Assembly: GCF_000007345.1 (NCBI RefSeq) | Contig: NC_003552.1 | Coordinates: 1,302,001-1,366,000, forward strand | Length of the DNA: 64,000 nt | Direction of reading: 5' to 3' | Source of the DNA: Methanosarcina acetivorans C2A | GTDB taxonomy: Archaea > Halobacteriota > Methanosarcinia > Methanosarcinales > Methanosarcinaceae | Shown: positions 56,257 to 64,000 of the stretch, piece by piece | Numbering within the stretch: the stretch's first letter is position 1 | Layout: each line of letters opens with the position of its first letter | Position numbers and translations under genes: made by a program | Notes under the pieces: model-generated | What the model saw: the letters and a program-made list of their open reading frames with translations, nothing else | What the model was told of the DNA's origin: nothing | Databases searched by the model: none

Positions 56257-57021
56257 ATGGTACGGCATGATGAAAAACTTGCTTCCGGAAGGATGGTAGT
56301 TGAGCGCTATACCTGGCTTGAGAGGATTACTCACCTGGTTCACCTGCTTGCCATGTTTATCCTTCTGATCACGGGATTCAGGATCTACTTCGGCTGGGAT
56401 TTCATGCAATTTCAGACTGCCCGGGCGATCCATATGATTGCGGTTCCTTTTTTTCTGGCCGCGAACTGGATCCTTGTTCCCTACAATATCTTTTCCTGCA
56501 AGGGGGAAAGGTGGTGTGTCAGGTCCAGGATAGACCATTTCAGGGAAGCTTATATATTCGAGGAGGAGGATGCGGAACGCCTTTTTGACATCATCAGGAA
56601 TTTTTTCGGGAAAGGCAGATATCCTGCTTTTACGCTCTATGATGAACGGGAAGGGTATTATATTACAAAACTTCATCCCATGCTCAAGCTGCTGATTATT
56701 TTCGAAAGCACCGCAATTGTTCTTATTGCCATAACAGGAATAGTGCTTTACGATATTAACTGGGCTCCTCTCGGACTCCCTGTATCCGAATGGATCCTTT
56801 CAATAGTCTGGTATTTTGCGTCTATGTTTAACGTTAATGCTCTGGGCCTGATCCGTACGGGACATCTGCTTGCAGGCTACTGGTTTGTCTTTGAGCTTGT
56901 CGTCCACGTGGGTATTCTTGAGTTTGATCCTAAAGTATGGAAATACCACAAAGCAATCTTCTGGTCCGGAAAGGAAGATTTGTCAGATAGGAATTTTGTC
57001 AAGGTAGTGGAAGAAGATTGA
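56257..57021 (+). CDS. vhxC: Second hydrogenase cytochrome b subunit (VhxC/VhoC type)
   Basis: The 254-residue membrane protein aligns with Vht[59 protein letters not shown] and the shared [10 protein letters not shown] end. The His set for two hemes is kept. It passes electrons from the dimer to methanophenazine. A small Cys-rich variant part (SCKGERWCVRSR) near residue 90 differs from VhtC. Confidence 0.92.
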   Translation: MVRHDEKLASGRMVVERYTWLERITHLVHLLAMFILLITGFRIYFGWDFMQFQTARAIHMIAVPFFLAANWILVPYNIFSCKGERWCVRSRIDHFREAYIFEEEDAERLFDIIRNFFGKGRYPAFTLYDEREGYYITKLHPMLKLLIIFESTAIVLIAITGIVLYDINWAPLGLPVSEWILSIVWYFASMFNVNALGLIRTGHLLAGYWFVFELVVHVGILEFDPKVWKYHKAIFWSGKEDLSDRNFVKVVEED

Positions 57022-57416
57022 TAACGGAACTACTTGACTGAATGAGTTTGATAGAGACTGATAATGGCTGATAAGGGCAGAACTAACGGACTTGATGAGG
57101 TAATAGAGACTGATAATGGCTTATAAGGGCGGAACTAACGGACTTATCGGGGAATAATAAAGGTCGATTAATGATGGTAAGGGCTAAATAAGAATTAATT
57201 CGCTTAATATGACCTAGTGGAGAACAATAAATATTTCTGAAAATTAACGTTCACAGAAAAAAAAGTTCCTGGTAATTATGGGATATTTTGCCGGGAATAG
57301 GTAAGAAAAGCAGGATAAGGTTTTATCTACATTTTTTATATTTTGTCATGTATGAATATCTTAATAAGTATGAAAATTTCCAAATGGTTATATATCGTTT
57401 CCTACATAATTAATAT
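57022..57416. repeat. Spacer with ~65-bp imperfect tandem repeat
   Basis: The unit GAGACTGATAATGGCT(G/T)ATAAGG, GC(A/G)GAACTAACGGACTT, is found at 57052-57096 and 57106-57152, with a degenerate third one to ~57185. TTATATATC (~57389-57397) is a TATA-like box for the small ORF downstream. Confidence 0.55.
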
Positions 57417-57566
57417 ATGGGAATATGCATGTATGAGCTGGCGTCAGTCAGGACGAAAGTCGGCCAGATCATCCTCAACCTTTTCATTCTTTTTTTGATG
57501 GTGATGCTCGGGTTAGTTGTGGTTGAGGTTGCTCTCAAATGTTTGATAATTCAGGGCCCATACTGA
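57417..57566 (+). CDS. Possible small single-span membrane protein
   Basis: A 49-residue frame from ATG 57417 (or ATG 57429): a short polar N-terminus (MYELASVRTKVGQ) and one hydrophobic segment (LNLFILFLMVMLGLVVVEVA) ending in a short tail. Promoter-like TTATATATC is 20 bases upstream, so it could have a very short leader. Not recognised. The pyrimidine tract after it would end transcription. Confidence 0.45.
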   Translation: MGICMYELASVRTKVGQIILNLFILFLMVMLGLVVVEVALKCLIIQGPY

Positions 57567-57579
57567 AAAATCGGCTTTT

Positions 57580-57660
57580 TCCTTTTTTCTTTTTCCTTTT
57601 TTCTTTTTCCTTTTTCCTTTTTTCTTTTTCCTTTTTTCTCTTTTTTTCCATTCTTTTCCT
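57580..57660. terminator. Long pyrimidine tract
   Basis: CCTTTTTTCTTTTT-type units repeat for ~80 bases. T runs of this kind stop archaeal RNA polymerase on the plus strand. Confidence 0.45.
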
Positions 57661-57684
57661 TTGATTCCTTCTCTTCAAATTGTT

Positions 57685-60234
57685 TTATGTTCCTTTTTCT
57701 CCGAACTTTTCTTCTTCTTTTTCAATTTCAAGGCTGTACAGGGTCTGTAAAGGATTTGTGACTTCTTTTTCCTTAATTTCTTTTTCAGGTCTTTTTGGAA
57801 TTCTGAAGGTGAAGGTACTCCCTTTTCCGGGGCTGGCTTCAACCCATACCTGTCCTCCGTGGAGTTCTACAAATCTTTTTACAAGCGCAAGGCCAAGCCC
57901 GACCCCCCCGTGTTTCCTGGATATGGACTCATCGATCTGCACAAACGGCAGGAAAACTCTGGCATAGTCAGCTTCATTAATGCCGATCCCTTCATCCTTT
58001 ACACTGATTTCAACCATGTCTCCCTCAGATCTTGCCTTGATGTTTACTTTCCCGTCTTCGGATGAGAATTTAATTGCATTGTTCAGGAGGTTGTAAAGGA
58101 TCTGTTTGAACTTTACCCTGTCCACGTCTATGGTTTTCAGGCCCTGCTCAACCTTATATTCTATGCGGATATTTTTTTCCGCGGAGAGGGAGGAGAGAAC
58201 TCTCCGTACCTCTTCAATTACTCCGGGTATGTCCACTGTTTCATAGTAAAGTTCGATGTTTCCGAGTTCAAGCCTCGAGATATCCAGCACATCATTTATC
58301 ACGTCAAGCAGGTGACTCCCGCTTTTTGAAATATTTTCCGTGTACCTCTTCTGTTTCTCGTTAAGGGGCCCGGCAGTTTCACTTAAGAGGAGGTCCGAAA
58401 AACCTATGACCGCGTTCAGGGGAGTCCTCAGTTCATGGCTCATGTTGACAATGAAATTGATCTTCGCGCGGTTTGCAGCTTCAGCAGCCATTTTTGCCTG
58501 AAGCATTTTCTCTTCGGCCTGCTTGTGTTCGGTTATGTCAATCATAATGCCGAGAAGCATCGAGTCTTCTTCGGTCACACCGCTGAAGACTAACTTATTG
58601 AACATTATCTGATGTATCGAACCGTCAGCAAACTTAATGGAAGTTTCATAGACCCGGGTTTTTTTATGTTTTAACAATTCTATATCCATCGTGTGGCATT
58701 TTTCGGCAATTTCGGAGGGGGCAAAATTATGCATGGACTTCCCGAGGATTTCTTCTTTTTGCATACTCATAAAAGTTTCAAAAGCCGTGTTGCAGGCAAT
58801 ATATATTCCATTTCTGTCCTTACAAAATGCGGGAACAGGTACAGAATCCACCAGTTTTCGAAGGCATTCTGTTTGTTGAAGCCGTACAGCTTCCAGTCTC
58901 TTTATTCCCGTGAGGTCCTCAACAAGCACAATTCCACCGGCAAGTTCAGAGTTTTCAGACATTAATGGCTTGTACGTTATCGCAACGGGTATCGCCTCTT
59001 TTCCGTTTCTGGAGATGTACTTCAGATCATTGTGAACGGAAACTTCGGGGAGATATGTTCCACTTTTCTCATCCGGGTTTCCTCCGTCTAAAAGGCTCAG
59101 CAAACTAAAGCTGATTTTTTCTTTTTCACGGTTTCCGGTGAGGTTTACAAAACTCTCATTGCAGAGAGTAATAACTCCCCCGGTATCGAACTGGGCTATT
59201 CCTCCGGGAAACTCTTCAAAAAGGGTTCTGTATTTTCTTTCCGAAGCCCTCAGGGCTTCTTCGTTTTTCTTTTGTTCACTGATGTCCCTTCCTATGGACA
59301 GTACGGCGGCTTCTCCTTCGTATTCAATAAGCCTGTTATTGATCTCTTGAGGAGTGACCGTACCGTCCTTTCTCAGGGAATCCGTCTCAAAAATAAAATA
59401 TCCGGTTTGCTTTAGTTTCTCTATTTGCTGTCCGAACTCGATCAGGTGGATGCCGGTCTGCAAATCCTTGATGTGTTTTCCGAGAATTTTGCTGCGCGTA
59501 TACCCGAAAATTTCACAGGCTACATGGTTTGCTTCCATGACTCTGCCTTTCATATCATGTATGAGAATAGAGTCATTTGAACTCTCAATTAATGTCTTAA
59601 ATTTTTTATCCTTACTTTCTCGTTTTATTTTGAAATGTTTCCATCTGCCGTCTCTGTAGATCAGCAATTTTCCCCCGGCTTCTATAATGTCAAAAACCTC
59701 TCCGGGGGAAAGGTCTTCCTCTTTAATCGTAAAAAGAGGCCAGATTTTCTTTTCAGGTCTGTTTTCGTCAAGGATGCGCTTCAGTTCCTTAAGGGAGCCG
59801 GGGATTGACTTTCCCAAAGGTTTTACTTCAAGATTGATGCGCAGGTATTGCCAGTTTCCTGTGTGAATAAATTTAAGAATCTCTTTCTGGAAAACTCCTG
59901 CATTCCAATCAAAATAGCTCCCTGAGCCCTCAGTCTGTTCGGCAGAAATGGCTTCTGTTCCCTGCAGGGGAATTATCTTAAGCCTGGATTTCTCTATGTA
60001 GTTTTCGATATCAAGCTCTGAGTTTGAAAGTAATTCTTTTGCTAATTCTGCACTCTCAGGATCCGGGACAATCCAGATGCAATGTTCGTTTTGTTGCAGG
60101 CCTGCTTTTATATAGGCTGCTATAAGGTCCGTCCTTTCTTCCGTCTCCTTATAGATAGCAGTAAGGCCATTGGCTGGAATAGTCGAACAGAAACAGAACT
60201 CTGACTTGACTTTTTTCTTCAGGATTCCTAACAC
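57685..60234 (-). CDS. MEDS-PAS sensor histidine kinase
   Basis: The 849-residue protein has, in order: a MEDS domain (~10-200, a sensory domain of methanogens and methylotrophs; AIYKETEERTDLIAAYIKAGL, HCIWIVPDPES), three PAS domains (~210-325, 335-450, 455-575), a HisKA dimerisation part with the phosphorylated His in MSHELRTPLNAVIGFSDLL (~603) and an HATPase domain (QILYNLLNNAIKFS, VKDEGIGINE, GGVGLGLALVKRF). There is no membrane segment, so it is cytoplasmic. The start is GTG after CCGGAGAG. No response regulator is adjacent; signal and target are unknown. Confidence 0.9.
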   Translation of the reverse strand: MLGILKKKVKSEFCFCSTIPANGLTAIYKETEERTDLIAAYIKAGLQQNEHCIWIVPDPESAELAKELLSNSELDIENYIEKSRLKIIPLQGTEAISAEQTEGSGSYFDWNAGVFQKEILKFIHTGNWQYLRINLEVKPLGKSIPGSLKELKRILDENRPEKKIWPLFTIKEEDLSPGEVFDIIEAGGKLLIYRDGRWKHFKIKRESKDKKFKTLIESSNDSILIHDMKGRVMEANHVACEIFGYTRSKILGKHIKDLQTGIHLIEFGQQIEKLKQTGYFIFETDSLRKDGTVTPQEINNRLIEYEGEAAVLSIGRDISEQKKNEEALRASERKYRTLFEEFPGGIAQFDTGGVITLCNESFVNLTGNREKEKISFSLLSLLDGGNPDEKSGTYLPEVSVHNDLKYISRNGKEAIPVAITYKPLMSENSELAGGIVLVEDLTGIKRLEAVRLQQTECLRKLVDSVPVPAFCKDRNGIYIACNTAFETFMSMQKEEILGKSMHNFAPSEIAEKCHTMDIELLKHKKTRVYETSIKFADGSIHQIMFNKLVFSGVTEEDSMLLGIMIDITEHKQAEEKMLQAKMAAEAANRAKINFIVNMSHELRTPLNAVIGFSDLLLSETAGPLNEKQKRYTENISKSGSHLLDVINDVLDISRLELGNIELYYETVDIPGVIEEVRRVLSSLSAEKNIRIEYKVEQGLKTIDVDRVKFKQILYNLLNNAIKFSSEDGKVNIKARSEGDMVEISVKDEGIGINEADYARVFLPFVQIDESISRKHGGVGLGLALVKRFVELHGGQVWVEASPGKGSTFTFRIPKRPEKEIKEKEVTNPLQTLYSLEIEKEEEKFGEKGT

Positions 60235-60467
60235 CTCTCCGGAAAAGAAGAACTCAGTTCTCCACTCCCCCCTTTTGAATGAAAAATATCTTGTAAACTT
60301 ATGTAATATATATATGTCTACTTTTTTTATTTTATTCTTAATTATGTCTACACCCTCGAAGAATAAAAGCTTTTATATCATGATCCCGACTGTCTGTTCA
60401 TTTCCTCACACATTTTTTCCGACCGAAATCCTTATTGTAAAGCCCGGGATATGGCAGGAGTATGGAA

Positions 60468-60992
60468 ATGCAAAGGGAAATCCAGCTTATTTGCGGAGCG
60501 GTGAGAATTTCGGACCTTCCCGGTTTTCTAAAAACAATAAACAAAATCGCTTCCGAAAAAGAGATAACCGTTCAGGGCCTGAATGCCGACCTGATCGCGG
60601 GTGAAAGGCATCTTCATTTTGCAGTGGGAAAAGCTCTCAGAGCTGTCGCAGCAGGCACAAATGTGGCAAAAGATCCGGGCATCGAGATCATGCGTTATGC
60701 AGCCGGAGAACGGCAGATTGAAAGGAGTTTTTCTATAGGACTGCACGAAGGAGAAAATAATGCGGTTTTCGTGCTGCTTGGAACAATGAACGACTTGCTT
60801 CTCGCTTTCTCCGAACTTCGGAAGTTCATTGAAGAAAAACCCTGTTCCGAACTGCTTGCTTATTCCGATTCCAAAAGGCAGGGAATTCTTTCTCTCTTCA
60901 GAATTACAGATGCAGAAATAGAGGCTTCCGGAGAAGAACATATCCCGGAACTCGTGATCGAGAGGGTTGCGCTGGCAGATTTCTTAAAATAA
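60468..60992 (+). CDS. cgi121: KEOPS complex subunit Cgi121
   Basis: About 174 residues of the Cgi121/TPRKB family: IQLICGAVRISDLPGFLKTI, VQGLNADLIAGERHLHFAVG, then AAGERQIERSFSIGLHEG. It helps the KEOPS complex (Kae1, Bud32, Pcc1) make the t6A37 base of tRNA by binding tRNA. The ATG at 60468 is 7 bases after GGAG; an ATG at 60462 is also open. The next plus-strand tRNA-modification gene is at 63301, whose product acts on t6A, which is suggestive. Confidence 0.88.
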   Translation: MQREIQLICGAVRISDLPGFLKTINKIASEKEITVQGLNADLIAGERHLHFAVGKALRAVAAGTNVAKDPGIEIMRYAAGERQIERSFSIGLHEGENNAVFVLLGTMNDLLLAFSELRKFIEEKPCSELLAYSDSKRQGILSLFRITDAEIEASGEEHIPELVIERVALADFLK

Positions 60993-61024
60993 GCAGGCTT
61001 TAAATTAATACGTATTTGCCTGGC

Positions 61025-61771
61025 TTATTTCAGCTTTTGGTTTAACTTCAATTTCTCACACTTTTTCTCGAACCAGTCCATCAAAGAAAAGGCAATACTC
61101 TGAGAGTCTTCAAGAAGGTGTTCGTGTCTGAGTATTTCCTCTTCGGGTTGGATGAACTTTCCCTCAACCAGCTCATGCCCCGAGTCCTCTATAAGGTTTC
61201 TTATCCACTGCCTGTCGGCTTCAGGGTGAAACTGCAGCCCGAGAACATTTTCCCTGTAAATGAAACCCTGGTTAGGGCAGGCTTCGCTTTCGAAAAGTCT
61301 TACTGCGCCTGCCGGGATTTCAAAGGTGTCTCCATGCCACATGAATGCGGTAAATTCGGGGAACAGGCATGAAGGAAGTTCTGAGTTTAACTCTGCTTTG
61401 CTATTCAGGTTTTCCCCTGCTGGAGCTTTTACCCTGTGCCAGCCTATTTCCTTGAACCTGTTCCTGGTAACTTTTCCACCCAGGACTTCGGCAATCAGCT
61501 GTGCCCCAAAGCAGCTCCCAAGCACAGGTTTGCCTGCATCGATCACTTTTTTCACAAACTCTTTTTCAGGCTTCAGCCACGGGAACTCTTCTTCCTGATA
61601 GACGCTCATGGTGCCCCCCATTATCAGGAGCAGATCAAACTCTTCAGGTTCGGGAAAGACAGGGTTTTCATAGAGCAGGGTTTTTGTAAGTCTGTGCCCT
61701 TTCAGGGACACCCAGGTCCCTATGCTTCCAAGTGTCTCGTTTTCAAGGTGCAGGAGGCAATGTATTTCCAT
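61025..61771 (-). CDS. Class I glutamine amidotransferase-like protein
   Basis: A 248-residue protein of the GMP-synthase-amidotransferase fold: LLIMGGTMSVYQEEEFPWL, nucleophile Cys in PVLGSCFGAQLIAEVLGG, and His-Glu in LGLQFHPEADRQW. No synthase domain is fused. Homologues act on glutamine, gamma-glutamyl or unrelated compounds, so the substrate is unknown. It lies convergent to cgi121. Confidence 0.85.
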   Translation of the reverse strand: MEIHCLLHLENETLGSIGTWVSLKGHRLTKTLLYENPVFPEPEEFDLLLIMGGTMSVYQEEEFPWLKPEKEFVKKVIDAGKPVLGSCFGAQLIAEVLGGKVTRNRFKEIGWHRVKAPAGENLNSKAELNSELPSCLFPEFTAFMWHGDTFEIPAGAVRLFESEACPNQGFIYRENVLGLQFHPEADRQWIRNLIEDSGHELVEGKFIQPEEEILRHEHLLEDSQSIAFSLMDWFEKKCEKLKLNQKLK

Positions 61772-61836
61772 CGTTTTTCACCCGGTTTTTATCTGTTTCT
61801 CTAAGTTTTTATTTCAGTCATATGAAATAATAAGTT

Positions 61837-61908
61837 TTAGTGTTTGGTTTTTCATTAGTGTTTGGTTTTTCATTAGTGTTTGGTTTTTCATTAGTGTTTG
61901 GTTTTTCA
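61837..61908. repeat. 18-bp tandem repeat, four copies
   Basis: TTAGTGTTTGGTTTTTCA is repeated exactly four times in the 364-base spacer between the amidotransferase and fructose-bisphosphatase genes. Confidence 0.85.
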
Positions 61909-62135
61909 TATTCGATAGAGGTTCAACTCAACCAGATGCTATTTTATTATTGGTTTTTTATAGAGTTTCCTTCGATAAACGTTTCATAAAATAAATATCT
62001 GCTTTCGGGTCCTTCTAATAGATTCATTAATATAGTATTGTGTCAACAGATCACATTAAAAAACAAAGGGAATAGTTAGAAAAAGTTTTTATTATCAGGA
62101 TATTATCAGGAAGCAAAAAACAAGAGTCGATCATC

Positions 62136-63224
62136 ATGCCTCATCCAAAGACCGTAGAAGAGATGTTTGAGTCTGCCGGGCCGATTGAATACAGGTTACT
62201 GCCCAGGCTCATTCATGTGACCGAAGCTGCTGCAATTGCAGCAGCCTATCAGATGGGACGCGGGGACAAACACTTTGCTGACCAGGTAGCAGTCGCCTCC
62301 ATGCGAAGAATGCTGAACAAGCTTGACATGAAAGGCATAATTAAAATAGGGGAAGGAGAGAGGGACGAAGCTCCCATGCTTTATATAGGAGAAGAGGTCG
62401 GGACAGAGAACGGAGATCTCGAGGTTGATATTGCAGTCGACCCCCTGGAAGGCACAAACCTTACGGCAGACGGTTGCCCGGGCTCGGTTGCAGTTATGGC
62501 AATGGCTGAAAGGGGAGGGATCTTCCACGGCCCTGATATCTATATGGACAAGATTGTTGTAGGGCCCGATGTCGTTCGGTATGAAGAAGAGCATCCTGGC
62601 GAAAGGATCGACCTTGATGCGCCTGTCAGTCATAACCTCGAAATCGTTGCAAAAGCCCTCGGAAGAAAGGTTGAGGAACTTGTAGTCGTGATCCTTGACC
62701 GCCCAAGGCATGCCCAGAAGATAACCGAAATTCGGGAAGCTGGAGCCCGTGTGAGGCTGGTTACCGATGGAGACCTCATGCCAGGCGTTGCAACTGCGGT
62801 CCGAGGTTCAGGCATTCACGTGGTCATGGGGGCAGGCGGTTCGGGAGAAGCTGTCCTGACTGCTGCAGCAATCAAGATCCTGGGTGGAAAAATCCTTGCA
62901 AGGCTTGTCCTGCCAACCGTAGCAAACGGTAAAACCAAGGAAAAGATCGACGAAGAAATAGAGGAAAAGATGCCCAGGCTCGAAGCGATGGGAATTACCC
63001 TTGAGAACATTAATGATATTCTTGATATTGATAAACTTGTTCCTGGTAAGGATGTCATTTTTTCCGCAACAGCCGTAACTCCGGGCCACTTCCTGCGCGA
63101 AGTCAACCTTTTCGGAGGCGGGGATGCCAGAGTACACACGGTTTCTATGGGGGCATCCGGAGCTGTCAGGTTCACGGACAGTATCTATATCAAGGATAAG
63201 CGGGAGACTCCACTCTACCTGTAA
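62136..63224 (+). CDS. glpX: Fructose-1,6-bisphosphatase class II (GlpX type)
   Basis: The 362-residue protein has the class II set: RLIHVTEAAAIAAAYQMGRG, IKIGEGERDEAPMLYIGE, the metal site VDIAVDPLEGTNLTADGCPG, and VMGAGGSGEAVLTAAAIK. It takes the phosphate off fructose-1,6-bisphosphate in gluconeogenesis. Most archaea use the bifunctional class V aldolase/phosphatase for this; whether that enzyme also exists in this genome cannot be seen here. ATG start at 62136; no clear ribosome-binding site. Confidence 0.92.
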   Translation: MPHPKTVEEMFESAGPIEYRLLPRLIHVTEAAAIAAAYQMGRGDKHFADQVAVASMRRMLNKLDMKGIIKIGEGERDEAPMLYIGEEVGTENGDLEVDIAVDPLEGTNLTADGCPGSVAVMAMAERGGIFHGPDIYMDKIVVGPDVVRYEEEHPGERIDLDAPVSHNLEIVAKALGRKVEELVVVILDRPRHAQKITEIREAGARVRLVTDGDLMPGVATAVRGSGIHVVMGAGGSGEAVLTAAAIKILGGKILARLVLPTVANGKTKEKIDEEIEEKMPRLEAMGITLENINDILDIDKLVPGKDVIFSATAVTPGHFLREVNLFGGGDARVHTVSMGASGAVRFTDSIYIKDKRETPLYL

Positions 63225-63300
63225 ATCCTTTTTTCATCTTTTTCATCCATTTTCTTTACCCTTTTTTGAAACACAAATTTCAAAAATTTCGAGTTAAAAC

Positions 63301-64000
63301 ATGAAGGTCTATCTTGAGAGTTTTGGCTGTTCTGCAAGCCTGGCATCAGCCGAAATCATGAAAGCAAGCGTTGAGAGGCTCGGTCACGAGTTATTGAACC
63401 CTGCTGCTGCCGGAGAGGCAGAGGTCTATATCTGCAACTCCTGTACGGTCAAGTACACAACAGAACAAAAGATCCTCTATAAGATCCGCAGTATGGGCGA
63501 AAAGGGCGTGCAGGTTATAGTTTCCGGCTGCATGCCTGAAGTCCAGCTTGAAGAGATCCTCCATGCAAACCCTGAAGCCCATATCCTTGGAGTAAATGCG
63601 ATTTCCCGTCTTGGGGAGCTCCTCTCCTCAATCGAACAGAGGAGAATGGAAGGGCTGCCTGCAGGAGGGCATCTGGAACTGCGGACTTCCGAGCCTCTGG
63701 GCTTTCTTAATGTCCCTCGCGAACGGTCAAACCCGAATATTCATATCTGTCAGATCTCCCAGGGCTGTAATTTCGCCTGCTCTTACTGCATCGTAAAGCA
63801 TGCAAGGGGCAAGCTCCGCTCTTTCCCGCCTGAGAAAATCGTAAAAGACATCCGCTCCGCAGTTGCTGACGGCTGCAGGGAAATCTGGCTCACCTCTCAA
63901 GACGACAGCCAGTACGGGATGGATACGGGAGTCAAACTCCCTGAGCTTCTGCGCATGATCTCGGAAATCCCCGGGGACTTCAAGGTGAGGGTCGGGATGA
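63301..64000 (+). CDS. MiaB-like tRNA (t6A37) methylthiotransferase, 5' part
   Basis: The frame starts at ATG 63301 and is open to the window edge, so only ~233 residues are seen. The UPF0004 domain has Cys in LESFGCSASLASAEIM, YICNSCTVKYTTEQ and VSGCMPEVQ; the radical SAM motif is QGCNFACSYCIVKHARGK at ~158. This is the archaeal/eukaryal CDKAL1-type, which makes ms2t6A in tRNA. The TRAM domain would lie past the edge. Confidence 0.9.
   Translation, partial: MKVYLESFGCSASLASAEIMKASVERLGHELLNPAAAGEAEVYICNSCTVKYTTEQKILYKIRSMGEKGVQVIVSGCMPEVQLEEILHANPEAHILGVNAISRLGELLSSIEQRRMEGLPAGGHLELRTSEPLGFLNVPRERSNPNIHICQISQGCNFACSYCIVKHARGKLRSFPPEKIVKDIRSAVADGCREIWLTSQDDSQYGMDTGVKLPELLRMISEIPGDFKVRVGM

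Noticed and set aside
61722-61994. Plus-strand frame rich in SVWFFI repeats
   Set aside because: It is only the translation of the 18-bp tandem repeat and overlaps the amidotransferase start; no coding signal.

Overview
The window is chromosomal DNA from a methanogenic archaeon of the genus Methanosarcina. Supporting signs are two operons for a methanophenazine-linked membrane [NiFe] hydrogenase (Vht/Vho type) with cytochrome b and a hyp maturation cluster, an RNA polymerase subunit D carrying a double ferredoxin-type Cys insert, archaeal uS13/uS4/uS11 genes next to a Cbf5-type TruB, a PGF-CTERM surface protein, a MEDS-domain sensor kinase, TATA/BRE promoters and large AT-rich spacers full of short tandem repeats. 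The layout (vht with protease gene D, then a second GAC operon without D) resembles what is known of M. acetivorans and M. barkeri, but the species cannot be fixed from the sequence alone.

Region by region. 0-3.7 kb: a coiled-coil protein, then a graveyard of mobile DNA (an IS200/IS605 relic with a TnpB tail, an ISH3-type transposase fragment and a MerR regulator fragment) and a formylglycine-generating-enzyme-like lipoprotein. 4-12.5 kb: informational genes (EMC3/DUF106 membrane protein, cytidylate kinase, Cbf5, tRNA-Ser, uS13, uS4, uS11, RpoD), interrupted between tRNA-Ser and uS13 by a bacterial-looking ABC transporter pair that ends in a bacterial-type terminator. RpoD is split by an extra G. 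13-16 kb: a glycosyltransferase with two frameshifts and a radical SAM protein of the MJ0619/tetraether-synthase type. 16.9-18.3 kb: an intact IS481-family element beside two tandem tRNA-Leu(GAG) genes. 18.8-25.6 kb: a CDF metal exporter, a MacB-like ABC operon with a membrane-anchored adaptor, and a MarR-MATE drug efflux pair with palindromic operators. 26-31.7 kb: a membrane-anchored orphan and a large repeat-bearing surface protein cut by a second copy of the same IS481 element. 31.8-39.3 kb: a metal-chelate uptake island (two paralogous lipoprotein binding proteins plus a relic of a third, FecCD permease, ATPase, a thioredoxin-CcdA redox protein and a methyltransferase). 39.5-41.2 kb: a GyrI-like protein, a gamma-carbonic-anhydrase-like protein and a possible tail-anchored small protein. 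41.6-57 kb: hydrogenase biogenesis and structure: hypCDA and hypBE on the minus strand, vhtGACD and a second GAC operon (vhx/vho type) on the plus strand, with a peptidoglycan-binding-domain protein between them. 57-64 kb: a possible small membrane protein, a MEDS-PAS histidine kinase, KEOPS subunit Cgi121, a class I glutamine amidotransferase, class II fructose-1,6-bisphosphatase and the start of a MiaB-like tRNA methylthiotransferase running off the end.

How it fits together: HypA/B load nickel and HypC/D/E build the Fe(CN)2CO part of the active site; VhtD trims the large-subunit tail; the Tat-exported small/large subunit pair is held by a b-type cytochrome and passes electrons from H2 to methanophenazine. 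One protease gene probably serves both hydrogenases. The most unusual points are the missing ATG at the expected start of the second small subunit (ACG in its place), exact IS481 insertions with 15-bp target duplications, one of which splits the surface-protein gene, and frameshifts at G runs in rpoD and a glycosyltransferase that may be either sequence errors or real lesions.
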